Positions 22,526 to 32,458 of a stretch of DNA of 64,000 nucleotides are shown in pieces (the stretch's first letter is position 1; every line of letters starts with the position of its first letter). The position numbers and the translations under genes were made by a program. The notes beneath the pieces were generated by a model. The model saw only the letters and a list, made by a program, of their open reading frames with translations. It searched no databases and had not been told where the DNA came from. This stretch comes from Pleurostoma richardsiae (Eukaryota > Ascomycota > Sordariomycetes > Calosphaeriales > Pleurostomataceae), in NCBI GenBank assembly GCA_030052745.1, contig JANBVO010000003.1:434001-498000 (forward strand), read 5' to 3'.

Positions 22526-22977
22526 AGTGACGGGTTTTGGTGCCTGTGTGTTATGTATACGGTGTAAATACTTAGGGTCGGAGGCGGTTTGGGACATCCA
22601 GCATGTACGGAGTATCATGGGCCATGAGACGGCAGAGCTAATACCAGGGGCTTTGAGGCTTCGAGGACACGACGAAATATCAACGATGCCAGTCAATCTA
22701 TTCCATTCATCTCATTCCAGTTCCCTATTAAGTAAAAGCATTCCAAGGCCCGTCTTAGGGGCCAATCAACTTAAGTACGTAGCTATGCCGACTCGACTGA
22801 AGCCTCCCGATGACATGATCTCCTTGCGTCCGGAATTCCAGAACCAAACCACCAACGCCTCGTGAATGCAGAAGAAGAGATCCTAAACGGATCGCCGGAC
22901 TGGCCCCCCGTGACAGTGAGCGAGAGCCCGCCCAACCCTTGCGAAGATCGAAAGAAGACGGTACGACCAGCACCAAA
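22526..22977. other. Intergenic between convergent genes
   Basis: 3' flanks of the zinc-cluster regulator and of the NC2-beta gene. It contains a copy of TACGGAGTA (around 22606), a motif that recurs at 51681. No gene seen. Confidence 0.5.
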
Positions 22978-24096
22978 TCAGGCGTGTCTGCTCGCCGCTT
23001 CGGCGAACTGCTCTGCCTGGAGGCGCTCGAGCTCCTCGAGGGAGAGGCCGCTCTGCTCGAACTTGTTCGCCTTCTTCTCGCGGCCCTGTCGTGCGTCCGT
23101 TAGCACCACGGTCCTCTCTGACATGAAGAAACGCCTGCCGCTCCATCTCCATCTCCCAACGAAAGGCACGACCGAGCTCCACACCGAGACAGCGAGCAGA
23201 GGTAGCAAACAAGGAGAAAGGGGGGGAAAAGACAGGGGCTGCTCACCTTCTGCACCTCCTTGTGCTCGGCGGCGGCGTCCAGCACGGCGGGCACGTAGTC
23301 GGCGAAGCCGAGCTGCTCGAGGGCGCGGGTGATGTGGTCGCAGGCGATGGTCTTCTTGGCCTCCTTCTCGGAGATCTCGTTGGCCTCGGAGGAGATGAGG
23401 GTGATGAACTCGACGCAGCACTCGATGAGCAGGTCGCGCGCCTCCTTGGAGAAGGCGACGCCGTTTGCGGGCGGGAGGATCTCGGATACTATCTTCTGGA
23501 CGGTGGCTGTTTTTTTTAAGGCGACCTGGTCAGTGCGAGAGGTGGTCCTCGAGTGCGCGGGTGCGTACCTTTGGGAAGTGACAGGTCGTCATTTCCTGTG
23601 AGGGAGTGTCAGCGTGTGAGCCTGAGGGTTTGAGATGTGTGTTATACGCTCAGATCCATCCATCTTGAGCAAGCAGCGGTCCAAGGCGGACCTTTTACGG
23701 GAGAGATTCAAGCTGGATGAAAACTGAGGACTGCGCAAGACATGTGTGGGATGAAGAAAAACTGTATGGAATGTATGATCGGAGGTCTTTGGAGGCTATG
23801 GATCAAGAGGTGGATTTGTGGATAAGAGGAAGGCAGTAGTATCATTTGTGAGATGAACCAAGATACAAGGCGTGAGTTTCAGGACAAGTCGAGGCCCCTC
23901 TCAGCAACGCCAGTATATGCGAGATTCACTTGAATCGATGCATGCAAGTGGTGGCAGTTGCTTCGTTCCTTCCTTTGGTCTTCGTGACCAGTAGCAGCGC
24001 GATAAATAGCAAGGAGATGGCGTCAAAGAAAAGAAAAACAGCAGTTACGAGAGCCGTATCCCATGTTGACTTACCGCCGAACTCATGGTCAGACAT
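22978..24096 (-). CDS. NCB2: NC2 beta subunit (Dr1 homologue), transcriptional corepressor
   Basis: Histone-fold protein that pairs with NC2-alpha (Bur6) and binds TBP on DNA to block TFIIA/TFIIB entry. Four exons (minus): 24075-24096, 23569-23595, 23247-23506 and 22978-23085, giving 138 residues. The first two exons are only 22 and 27 nt, separated by a 479-nt intron. Joined, they read MSDHEFGGNDDLSLPKATVQ. The histone fold shows KIVSEILPP, ARDLLIECCVEFITLISS, EANEISEKEAKKTIACDH and ALEQLGFADYVPAV, all strongly typical of Dr1. A Lys/Glu-rich C-terminal helix follows. Length matches fungal Dr1 (about 140). The first intron looks like a typical place for regulatory or leader-type sequence. Confidence 0.93.
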
Positions 24097-25356
24097 GGTG
24101 GTTGATATGTGACGACAGCGCAGCAGCACGGTGCAATAACCGAGATCTAAAGCCGCTGCCCACTTGGATGGACAGTAAAGATGCTGGGCTTCAGGCGTGT
24201 CTCGCAGGTCGGCCTTCGGAGGGGGTGGTGGTGCGTGTCGTTGATGAGCGGATCATTTTGACGTGTGTCCAGGTCCGGACAATGGAGATGCAAGGCCGCC
24301 CTTTTATTAATACCTGAGTCGGGTCGCAGTCCGGGTGGTTCACGCAAAGCAAGGGCCGTTTCGTTTGCGGCGGCTGGGCTGCCTCGTGGCTCAGCAGCCG
24401 AGCGGCGCGGCGCCCTTATCTCTTATCGCGGGTCCTGCAGCCGGCAGCCACCTGCAAGTAACCGCTCGCCCTCAGCCACGCGGGCTGATCCTCTGAAAAA
24501 TAAATTCTCGGGAAATTTTCCGTTGCTTCCTCTTCCCCTTCACCTCTTGCTGACTTGCTTCAGTCGATCTCCTGGTCGCCATCTTGCATGGTACATTCAA
24601 GGCCAATGTCCTGCTGATGGAGATGCCTTCGGGAACACCTCTTCAGTGTCTTCTGCGTCTTCTCAGCATCCAGTGTCTTTGATCAAAGGTACGTGTCCGT
24701 TCCCGCATCTGTCTGCTTCTCTCGATTCCTCTCCCAAATGATGAGCTTCTTTTGTCGCCCCAGGCATACAACCCCATGGTGATTGACACGTCTTTCCAAA
24801 CGGACATCTCTGAAATTACAAGATTCAACTCGTCTCTTGGAACACGCATTAGCTGTCAAAGGCAACACAGCTAACGAGTCACAGGTATGCCATGCTGTCT
24901 CGGTACACGCTTTCAAGCGTCTTCACTCTGTACGAATTATTTGCGCGATGATGTACATATCCATGTGCTATCAAATTCCGATGTTCTTTATTAAGAAAAC
25001 CCATGACGGACACATTTGTCTTCTCGACACCTGAGCCACAAGCAGCTGCTTCAGTATCTTGACTGACCACGACGTCAGATGTGGGTGCTGACCTTGACTG
25101 CTGGTTAGGTTCTCCTGCTGGCATTCCGCAATATGAAAGGTTTGTTACGATTGTTTCCTACGTCTCGAGAAGTGTACGCAACGCAGCTTATGATTAAAAA
25201 ACTTATATTCCATGCTAATGCTGAATTGTCATGTGGAGGAAAATAATTGCTTTTCATCTTTCGAATGAAGCTGCTCTATTCTTTCTATGGATTCGTCTAT
25301 ACATCATTTTAATGGTCTGAGGCTAACATTGCGACCTCGGTCAGGTGCTAGTAGAA
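24097..25356. other. Intergenic between NC2-beta (-) and the SDR gene 3' end
   Basis: Includes the NC2-beta promoter. Around 24560-24890 on the plus strand there are splice-like signals (AAAG|GTACGT at about 24688, CCCCAG at about 24766, CACAG|GTATGC at about 24892) that could mark a short noncoding or poorly coding transcript. The joined frames stop quickly, so no protein is proposed. Confidence 0.35.
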
Positions 25357-26285
25357 TCATTCGCGATAAGCAGCGAGCTCCGGGACGTTCCAGCTATCAG
25401 CTTGTCAGCAACGTTACACAAGGTGTGGAATTCGAGAGCTTGGCGCTCGCCGTACCTCAAGTACTTGCCGCTCAGGTCCGGAGTTGCATCCAATGACAGC
25501 TTGGCAATCACGGTTCCAGGACCTTCGGGCTTGTTGAGCTTGCCGTCCTTATATGCGGAGACGAAGTTTGCATGGTCGGCGTCGGTCATGGAACCCCTGC
25601 CCTGCTCCCGGATCTCGTGCTGCATGGGCGTGTCCACCCGGCCTGGCCCTATGGCAACCGTGGTGATGTCCGTCTCTTCCACGGCAATGTATTGGGCTAA
25701 GGAGTTCATCGCAGCCTTGGAAGAGCCATAAGCTCCCCATGATGTATACGCGTGCAGCGCAGCACCCGAGGAGGTGAAGATGATACGCCCTTTGGTCTGT
25801 CGCAGCAAGGGGATTGCTTCTTTTACCTGTTCATCTCGTTAGTTGCCAGGCATCCGGTGGCTGCTATCTTGGACCTACCAGTGCAAGTGCGCTGAAAAGG
25901 TTTGCATTATATACGTGCTGCCATTCCTCAATATTGCTGTCTGCGATACGGCGCATGGGGGTCAAGACACCATGGTTGACGATGAGACCATCGAGCTTGC
26001 CGAAAGCTTTGACTGCAAGCTCGGTTATTATCGAAGCGTTCTGTTACGAGGTTAGTCGCAGGCCGGGTCGAGGACAAACCAGCAAGAGGCGAGACAGACC
26101 TCAAATTTGGTAAGGTCGGCGGCCAGGTACTCGACCTGTGAAGGATATTGCTTCTTCAGGTTCTCGAGCTCGGTCTGTGTTCTTGACACGAGCACAACAT
26201 TGTGAGAGGCGCGGAGGAGATATTGCGCAATAGCCAGACCTAGGCCGCGGCTCGCTCCGGTCACAATGATGACTTTGGGCGACAT
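25357..26285 (-). CDS. Short-chain dehydrogenase/reductase (classical SDR)
   Basis: NAD(P)-dependent oxidoreductase with a Rossmann fold. Exons (minus) 26100-26285, 25879-26040, 25456-25826 and 25357-25393 give 251 residues, the usual SDR length. The cofactor motif TGASRGLG is at residues 9-16 and an Arg at about 39 (VSRT) suggests NADPH. VNHG replaces the usual NNAG, FTSSGA holds the catalytic Ser, and YGSSK holds the catalytic Tyr149 and Lys153. The last intron (25394-25455) has donor GTACGG and branch GCTGAC; splicing it yields KYLSWNVPELAAYRE, which matches the family C-terminus. If the intron is kept, the frame continues to 25341 with an unrelated tail. Resembles sepiapterin-reductase-like SDRs; the substrate is unknown. 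Confidence 0.88.
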
Positions 26286-26790
26286 GATGCTTTTCTCGAG
26301 AAAATACCAACTACTGTGGAATAGAGGAATGGTACTTGATATGCAATCTTCAGATATTTTTCACACAATTATTATTCATGCTCTGCCCTGTTGAAGCTTG
26401 GAAACCGATCGAGAAATTTCGGTGCCATGTCGATCCCACATGTTTGTTAGCTCGGAGCCTCGAGATCTGCGCTACATAGTAAGCCCGAGCTGTTACGATC
26501 GAAGTATTTCTACATCAATCATCGCGCCTTAGCAGTAGGAATTGAAGTACCTGAAACCCGAACCTCTCGGTCAGTTTCAGCCCGACTCCTGGTGGCCATG
26601 GGAGTCACCTGACCGTCTCCCTAGACTACCATCACCCTCCGTAACCGCCTCTGCACCCATCTCATTGCTGCAGCTGGAGGGAGCCCACGGCTCCTGTTGC
26701 TAACCTCCGAGGTCCCTTTCGTTGTATGAGCTCCCAATGCACTGGGAATGCGGAAGTGCCGATAGCGCCGGACGAAGCCTCTCAACCGTC
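26286..26790. other. Intergenic: SDR promoter and 3' flank of the Trp-motif protein
   Basis: The two neighbours are both on the minus strand. Positions 26286-26400 are AT-rich and should hold the SDR promoter. No gene seen. Confidence 0.5.
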
Positions 26791-28476
26791 TTATACCGCC
26801 CTAGGCCGAGTCGTACTTCGGCGCCTTTTGGTGACTCCCAGAGGCTTTGCTGCAGTAGGCTTTGGACCAGTACTCATCCGCCTAGATCCTAGCTGGGAGA
26901 TACCGTCATGTAGGTCGGCAATAGCGATGCCCAAAGAGTTTGTAGCCGCTCCGCGCTTCGCCTCCTCCAAGCGTCTGCTTCTTCGCGGCAGCACGGGAGG
27001 ATCCTCGGGGGGATGCATAGGGACGTCTAGTTCGGGCACAGACTGTGGAGCGTCAGACGAAGACTTCCAAGCGTTTAGCCGTCGTCGAGGATCAAATCCG
27101 CTCTGTCCGCGAGCCTTGCGCACTTTGAATGAAACTGGCTCGGGAGCGGTGCGCGCGGTTTGTGAATCCTCTTGGCGAGGAGCCTCAATGCTCTCCACGT
27201 GGCGGCGTTGTGGATTTGATGCGGCGGAAGTGTGATGGGGACCGCCTTTCGGAGGCGGTCCTTGCGGAGACGCATCCAGAACACCAGACGTAGGGGCGTG
27301 GCTCGATCCTACAGGTGACAGAAGCCTCAGTAGATCCCGTCTCGGAGATGCTCCCCCTGCCTCCCCTGCTCCATAGCCGCCGCTCGCAAACGCACCCGAA
27401 GTAGTGGCCGGAGGCGGTTCTTGCTGATCCACGTCGAGAATATGGGGCGCTTCATGATTTGACTTGGCAGTGAAGAGATGCCCGAATAGCGGCCTGATAG
27501 GTGCTTCTTCTGCTCCATGTCCGTCGGCCTCTACGCTGTTTGCTTGACTGGCAGCAGAATCGCCCATCTCTTGACGAAGCATCTCTTCAAGAGGCTGTTC
27601 GTGCTTCCACGACATCCCCGGTATGACGCCCCATTTCCTATCCCATATCCCTCTCTTCACCCAGGTGTTCTTCACTCTTTCATAGGCTGTCGTATTGATG
27701 TCCAGAGGGGTCGGAATAGCAGTTCCTCGAGTGTGTGACTCGTTCTGCGTCCGTCCCACCCCTGTACTGGAGAGAGTCTCGTTGTGGTTAGAGAATTCTG
27801 GCACCAGGGAGACGGGGGAGTTCAATTTGTCTTCAATCTCTCTGCGTTCTTTGGTCACTTGGTAAATGAATTGATGGAATGGACGTGACGCCTCACGTTC
27901 CCGCTCTCGTACAGCCCGTCGCTCTGCAATCTTTCGCAGCTCCTCAGGGCTCTTCGGTCGTCTTCGTTTTGCTAGTCTCGCGAGGAACACAGGAGCGTCG
28001 ACTTCAGTCTCCGACTCCGACTCCGACTCCGACTCAAGCTGGAGCGGTTGTTCGTGCTTCCACAGTCCAGCTCTATACCTCCACTCCTCGTTCCAGATGC
28101 CCTGCTCGATCCAGTCCTTTTTGATGGTCTCTCGCGCGAGTTTCATGAGGGTGCCATCAACAACGCAACCGCTTCCCGGTGCTGGTTTGAAGAGCCGCTC
28201 GTACTCTTCGTGGTATTGCGCCTTAAACTGGCTGTCAGGAAATGATGCGTGATGCTCTTCTATCAGCTGCCGTCTTCGTTCCTCGTGACACTGCACTCTG
28301 TCGCTGGGCGGGTTAGGGCTTTGAGGTGGTATCGAGTCGGTCGACAAGCGAGATCTGTAAGATGGCGGGGATTCGCTGAACCGGAATCTCTCACGATCCA
28401 GTCGCTCCGGATCTTCGCCACGTGGTGCTAGGGCCCTGTCAGCCCAGAACAGCCCATCTCGAATTGTATCCGCCAT
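26791..28476 (-). CDS. Protein of unknown function with a duplicated Trp-rich WKHEQPL motif
   Basis: Single exon, 561 residues. No enzyme family recognised. Two copies of a short motif stand out: residues ~115-145 (IKKDWIEQGIWNEEW, then GLWKHEQPL) and ~265-295 (VKNTWVKRGIWDRKW, then GMSWKHEQPL). The shared pattern is W-x2-x-G-I-W-x3-W-x(3-5)-G-x-WKHEQPL. Between them lies a charged, helical Arg/Glu-rich segment. The N-terminal ~60 and C-terminal ~260 residues are Pro/Ser-rich and disordered, with basic clusters (KRRRPK, RRSRRLEEAKR, TKRRRSTTRPR) that look like nuclear-localisation signals. I recall single WKHE-type motifs in other fungal proteins of unknown function, which suggests a fungus-specific module. 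The start ATG gives a good N-terminus. It diverges from the FHA-like kinase gene. Confidence 0.8.
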   Translation of the reverse strand: MADTIRDGLFWADRALAPRGEDPERLDRERFRFSESPPSYRSRLSTDSIPPQSPNPPSDRVQCHEERRRQLIEEHHASFPDSQFKAQYHEEYERLFKPAPGSGCVVDGTLMKLARETIKKDWIEQGIWNEEWRYRAGLWKHEQPLQLESESESESETEVDAPVFLARLAKRRRPKSPEELRKIAERRAVREREREASRPFHQFIYQVTKERREIEDKLNSPVSLVPEFSNHNETLSSTGVGRTQNESHTRGTAIPTPLDINTTAYERVKNTWVKRGIWDRKWGVIPGMSWKHEQPLEEMLRQEMGDSAASQANSVEADGHGAEEAPIRPLFGHLFTAKSNHEAPHILDVDQQEPPPATTSGAFASGGYGAGEAGGASPRRDLLRLLSPVGSSHAPTSGVLDASPQGPPPKGGPHHTSAASNPQRRHVESIEAPRQEDSQTARTAPEPVSFKVRKARGQSGFDPRRRLNAWKSSSDAPQSVPELDVPMHPPEDPPVLPRRSRRLEEAKRGAATNSLGIAIADLHDGISQLGSRRMSTGPKPTAAKPLGVTKRRRSTTRPRAV

Positions 28477-29255
28477 GGAGGAGGTCTATGGCGGTCGAAG
28501 CCGGCCGCAACGGAGCGAGCAGATGGGCGAAACAGAACACCTTTTATGAAGTGGAAGGTCTGCGCGGGGCGGCGTGAATGAAGACGAAACCGTCTTTGCG
28601 CCTGTGGCTGTCCTATTAATCAGGTAGCGGGGAGTGACAGCCCTTTGATTACTCGTTCGGCACAGCTTGACTCATCCTTGTGTCCTCCACTACCATCACA
28701 GATGTCACACCCCCAACGACGCCTTTCCAACACCACATGTCATGACGTCCTTCACACAACAGTAGCTAACCATCCCTTTTGTACATGGACAGTCAAGCTA
28801 TTTCCTAGCATGTTCATATACAAATGTATAAACCGAAGTCGGTAAGGTGAGATACCAATGCTCTACAAGAAGCAACTGTATCCTGGTACAGCTAATAAAT
28901 AGGCAAGTTCAGGTAGGTCATATATGGTGAACAGGGAGTCAAAGGGATGAGGAGGTCTCTTATGACTGCCTAATGGCCACGAGGACGCCCACCAGGACAT
29001 ATTGGCCATCAGTTCTTTGTCTCGCGACGGGCTTCATCCGTGCGTGGACACACGCTGATGTCCAACACATAAAGAAGCATCTCAGCGGGTATTCTGCTAC
29101 CGCTCTAGGCTGGGCGTGATCAATAAAAGAGTTGCGGACGGCGCTTTCATTGTCTCTGGGAGTGGTGCATACGCCCTTCTTTGCCAAGCCTTCTGTGTTC
29201 TGTCCTCTGTTCGTTGTTCTGCCCCCGCGGTTCGTCCGTTTTCATCGCCACAACA
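28477..29255. other. Divergent promoter region (Trp-motif protein / protein kinase)
   Basis: 780 bp between two start codons on opposite strands. Short AT-rich runs occur at 28800-28930. No gene or clear element recognised. Confidence 0.5.
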
Positions 29256-31042
29256 ATGCCTCGTCCCGAACCTCATCCCCTAGCCTTGTTCTCCCTCCTC
29301 CCCCTGAATGAACGAGCTGAAGCAGTCCTCGCCCACCAGAGCAATGGACATCTCGTGTCGAGGTTGGAGGATGGCAAACTTGCTCTTGACATTGGCCACG
29401 TCCGCCCGATGTCGGGAGGTAACGCCACTTTGGCAACACTGGGACGTAATGGGGATGTTTTCGTAGAAGGCTCCAGCATTGCGAAGATCCAATGCTCATT
29501 TGAGATTGACTTAAACACCAAGGTCGTTATGTTCTACGACAGATCGCACGGTCAGACGAGTCAGGTTTTCGGCAAAAACGCTTCGCCGTTCGAGTACGGA
29601 CGCCCTCGCAGAGTCGTCGTGCAGGAGGATACCAACACCATCATCGGTATGGGTGGTGTCGGGCGAGATCTCATCCAGTTCGAATTAATATGGCATTGCT
29701 TCCCTAGTGAAACGGCGGAGAGGGTCAAGAGCCGGGAGGGTGCCGTCTTAGAAGAGAATCTCCGCCTCGCGAGGACCCTCGACGAAACGGCCACAGTCTC
29801 GCCCTCTCGAATGGAGACCAGAATCCACACGTTGGGGCCCCAGCAGCCGGAAAACAGATACGCGAAGATAGGAGATACGCTCGGCTATGGACAGTATGGC
29901 AAAGTATATAAAGTCGTCAACCTGGACACGGGCGAGCTCATGGCTGTCAAAATACTGGAGCGGCCAACCGTGGCAGCACATCAGCGTCAGTGGATGAAAT
30001 CGAAGCGGGAAGTAGAGATCCTTTCCAGGATCAACCATGTAAGTCTGCTCCTTCACAGCCCTGACGCCTGACGAAGGACTGAATGTCAAGGGGCTAATGC
30101 CGATGCTAGGACCACATCGTGGACTACATCTCGTCTCAGGGCTGGGACGGGCCCAGAGCAGAAATCTTCATGGGTCTGAAAGAAGGGACCCTGGAGTCGT
30201 TACTCAACACAAGGTGCTCTGTCCCTATTACCGACCTTGCCCAGACTGTCTTGCACCATATGCTGCAAGCAATCGATTGCCTTGCAACGCACGGCATCAT
30301 ACATCGAGACGTGAAGCCGGAAAATATTCTCTACATATCTCGGCAGGATCAATATCATTTCCAGCTCGGGGATTTTGGCCTAAGCAACCACCAACTTATC
30401 GCAGCTACATGCTCTGGTACGCCACTTTACATGGCACCAGAGATGTACCAGAACGGGGAGCAGACACACAAAGCGGACGTTTGGTCACTCTTTGTCACGA
30501 TGTTGTGGACGTTAAATATACGAGAGTTCCGTGAGATATCGAACAGCTTTAATACCTTTCAGGATGCTCGAAAGGCAATCTTATCAGCTGCATCAAGCGT
30601 GGACGCCATCCGGGAAATGGTGAGGGTCGACCCGGAAGAGCGCGCTTCTGCGGCACAGATGCTTGTCAAGTGCTACGACGGACAGGGGCTCACCACCCCA
30701 CGCCACCGGGTTCCGCCCATCGATTCCACGAAAGACGACAGGAGGATACCGACCACAAACGCCGACCGCAAAGCTCCAGCTGCAACTGGTCCCGTATCGA
30801 CAGACACAACACCACAAGCCAAGGACTTTCAGGGGAACACAACCCCAGCTACAGGCCAGTTACATACCAAAAGGGCACGGTTTCCTCAAGCATATCTAAG
30901 ACCCCCAGGTGGTCCACCGAGCGAGAAGTTTGCAGAGCAAGCACTCGATTCTCGGACGCCGGCAAGCCGTCGCGTTCTTGGCGGGTCCCCAGACAAAACA
31001 ACCGGCATGGCAGAACAACGGAAGCGGCCCAGATTCACGTGA
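29256..31042 (+). CDS. Serine/threonine protein kinase with an N-terminal FHA-like region
   Basis: Exons 29256-30038 and 30110-31042 give 571 residues; the intron is GTAAGT..GCTAG. Residues ~45-150 resemble an FHA domain: LGRNGDVFVEGSSIAKIQCS contains the GR..S..H-like core, with Gln-Cys where His is usual, so phosphothreonine binding may be lost. The kinase domain has a Gly loop LGYGQYGKVYKV (~208), VAIK-type Lys in MAVKILE (~232), IIHRDVKPENIL (Asp ~328), LGDFGLS (~349) and MAPEMY. All catalytic residues are present, so it should be active. The C-terminal ~130 residues are Pro/Thr-rich. FHA plus kinase recalls Rad53/Cds1, but the close similarity is not obvious and it may belong to a fungal-expanded group instead. 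Confidence 0.88.
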
Positions 31043-31307
31043 AAATTTCCCGAGAGCGATGCCTTCGCTATGTCGATGGCACACTGGCCGCCAGAGGGGG
31101 TTAAAATGAGCTAGGGAAAGGGAAGCTACTGATGATAGCGGAGGGTTACCGGGAACCGCTGATTATGGGGATACCAAACCTTCAGTGATCTGGGCCATCC
31201 CGCTGACCCGAATATGTTCCCGTCAAGAAGAGTTTACAGTGACCTCTTCCATCAACTAGAATGTAGATGTGCTTCTGTCCTGGTGCAAGAGAGCATAAGT
31301 AACATTT

Positions 31308-32124
31308 CTAGGCCTTCACATCCTTCTCATGAACTATCACAACACGTTGACGGCGGTCAGCGTCCACGTCGATCTCTTTGCTGGAGTGCATTGCTCGTGT
31401 CGTTTGATCGGACTGGGAAGCACCGAACGACGGAAGCCCCCCTGTCAGGCATGTGTGGGTGGCGAAAGGACTCGGTGACAGTTGGCCCGGAGGCATCTGA
31501 CTGCCCGACTCGGTTGAGTGGCTGTTGCTTGCCCACAGACCTTGATCATGCTGACTTGGAGACAGATGGCTCTGTGGTATTTTCCCGACCATTCCCACGT
31601 CGGCCGCGAGGTTGAGAACCTTGTCTGTAGGGACCGGGTATGCCTCTATATACTCCAAACAGTCGAGCACCTGGATCCCATGCTCCGCAATGTCGCCAAG
31701 GCCACTACCATGAGGAAATGCCGGAAATGAGTATTCTTCGTTACTAGGACCTCCACAGGCCCAAAGCCGAGTCTAGCTGCCCTCGCACGCCGTGGCGCAG
31801 ACGTTCAGTCATTCCTCTCTAGCTGTCCCTCTGGCCGTTAACCTGGCTATTAACTTGACTATTAACCTGACTGTTGACCTGCCTGTTGCTCTGGCTATCC
31901 CGTTGGCTGACCTCACCCTTTTCAACCACTGGTATGACCTTTGTGAATACCTCCAAGGCGCATAATAGATGCCTCACACGCCACAGATCAAAGGAACCGA
32001 AGAGCGATGATTCCCAGTGTCTCACTTTCAGTGATTTGATAGCTTCTCAAAATTGTAGAAAGTCTATGTATTCTTCATCGGGAACGCAAACGTCCTGTAG
32101 CCTGCCCTTGGCCGTGCTCTGACG
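31308..32124 (-). pseudogene. Probable decayed or unresolved gene (two coding-like blocks, in-frame TGA)
   Basis: Two minus-strand blocks look like protein. Block A (31912-32124) reads VCVPDEEYIDFLQF, a TGA at 32047-32049, then WESSLFGSFDLWRVRHLLC and ALEVFTKVIPVVEKGE. Block B (31308-31772) reads LWACGGPSNEEYSFPAFPHG, QVLDCLEYIEAYPVPTDK and LNLAADVGMVGKIPQSH, and ends VVIVHEKDVKA before a TAG. A GTCAGC donor at 31911 and a CTAG acceptor at 31773 would join them in frame and remove the 12-bp minisatellite as an intron. No start codon upstream of block A is convincing (a TAA precedes it). I do not recognise the family. It may be a pseudogene or a gene with an exon I missed. Confidence 0.4.
31831..31914. 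repeat. 12-bp minisatellite (about six copies)
   Basis: Units are CTGGCCGTTAAC, CTGGCTATTAAC, TTGACTATTAAC, CTGACTGTTGAC, CTGCCTGTTGCT and CTGGCTATCCCG, then a decayed copy. On the minus strand they would read as VNSQ repeats. It lies inside the proposed intron of the decayed gene, so it is probably not translated. Confidence 0.85.
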
Positions 32125-32458
32125 TTACTAGGTCTTGGGTCTTCGCGAAGTTAACGCCTCGTGTTCAGCGACGTTGTCTTCCGCAAGGCCGTAAACCACA
32201 TCGGCGACATGCCGATCAATAAGTGAGTTGATCTACTCTACCTCCTCGACTTTCGGTCAGTCTCCTGGCGCCGATCGAGTAGGCAGCATCCGGACAGCAC
32301 ATACCGCGAGCGTGAGATGGGGACGGACGAATATGCCGGTAGTGGGACATATCCAGCTCTTGTAAACACTCTACATAAGAAATACTGTCCACGAGAGTTC
32401 CGGGATCTCCCTAGATTTGCGGCGAGGACCACACCCACACCAGACCATACGAATGAGC

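Larger units (their letters stand above)
31043..32458. other. Intergenic with a probable decayed gene and minisatellite
   Basis: Contains the uncertain minus-strand gene at 31308-32124 and a 12-bp repeat, listed separately. From 32125 to 32458 I see only a short plus-strand stretch with a protein-like reading (around 32317-32430) that I could not connect to any gene. Confidence 0.4.

Noticed and set aside
24560-24900. Plus-strand stretch with splice-like signals near the NC2-beta promoter
   Set aside because: Joined frames terminate within a few dozen codons in all phases tried; may be a noncoding transcript but I cannot support a gene.
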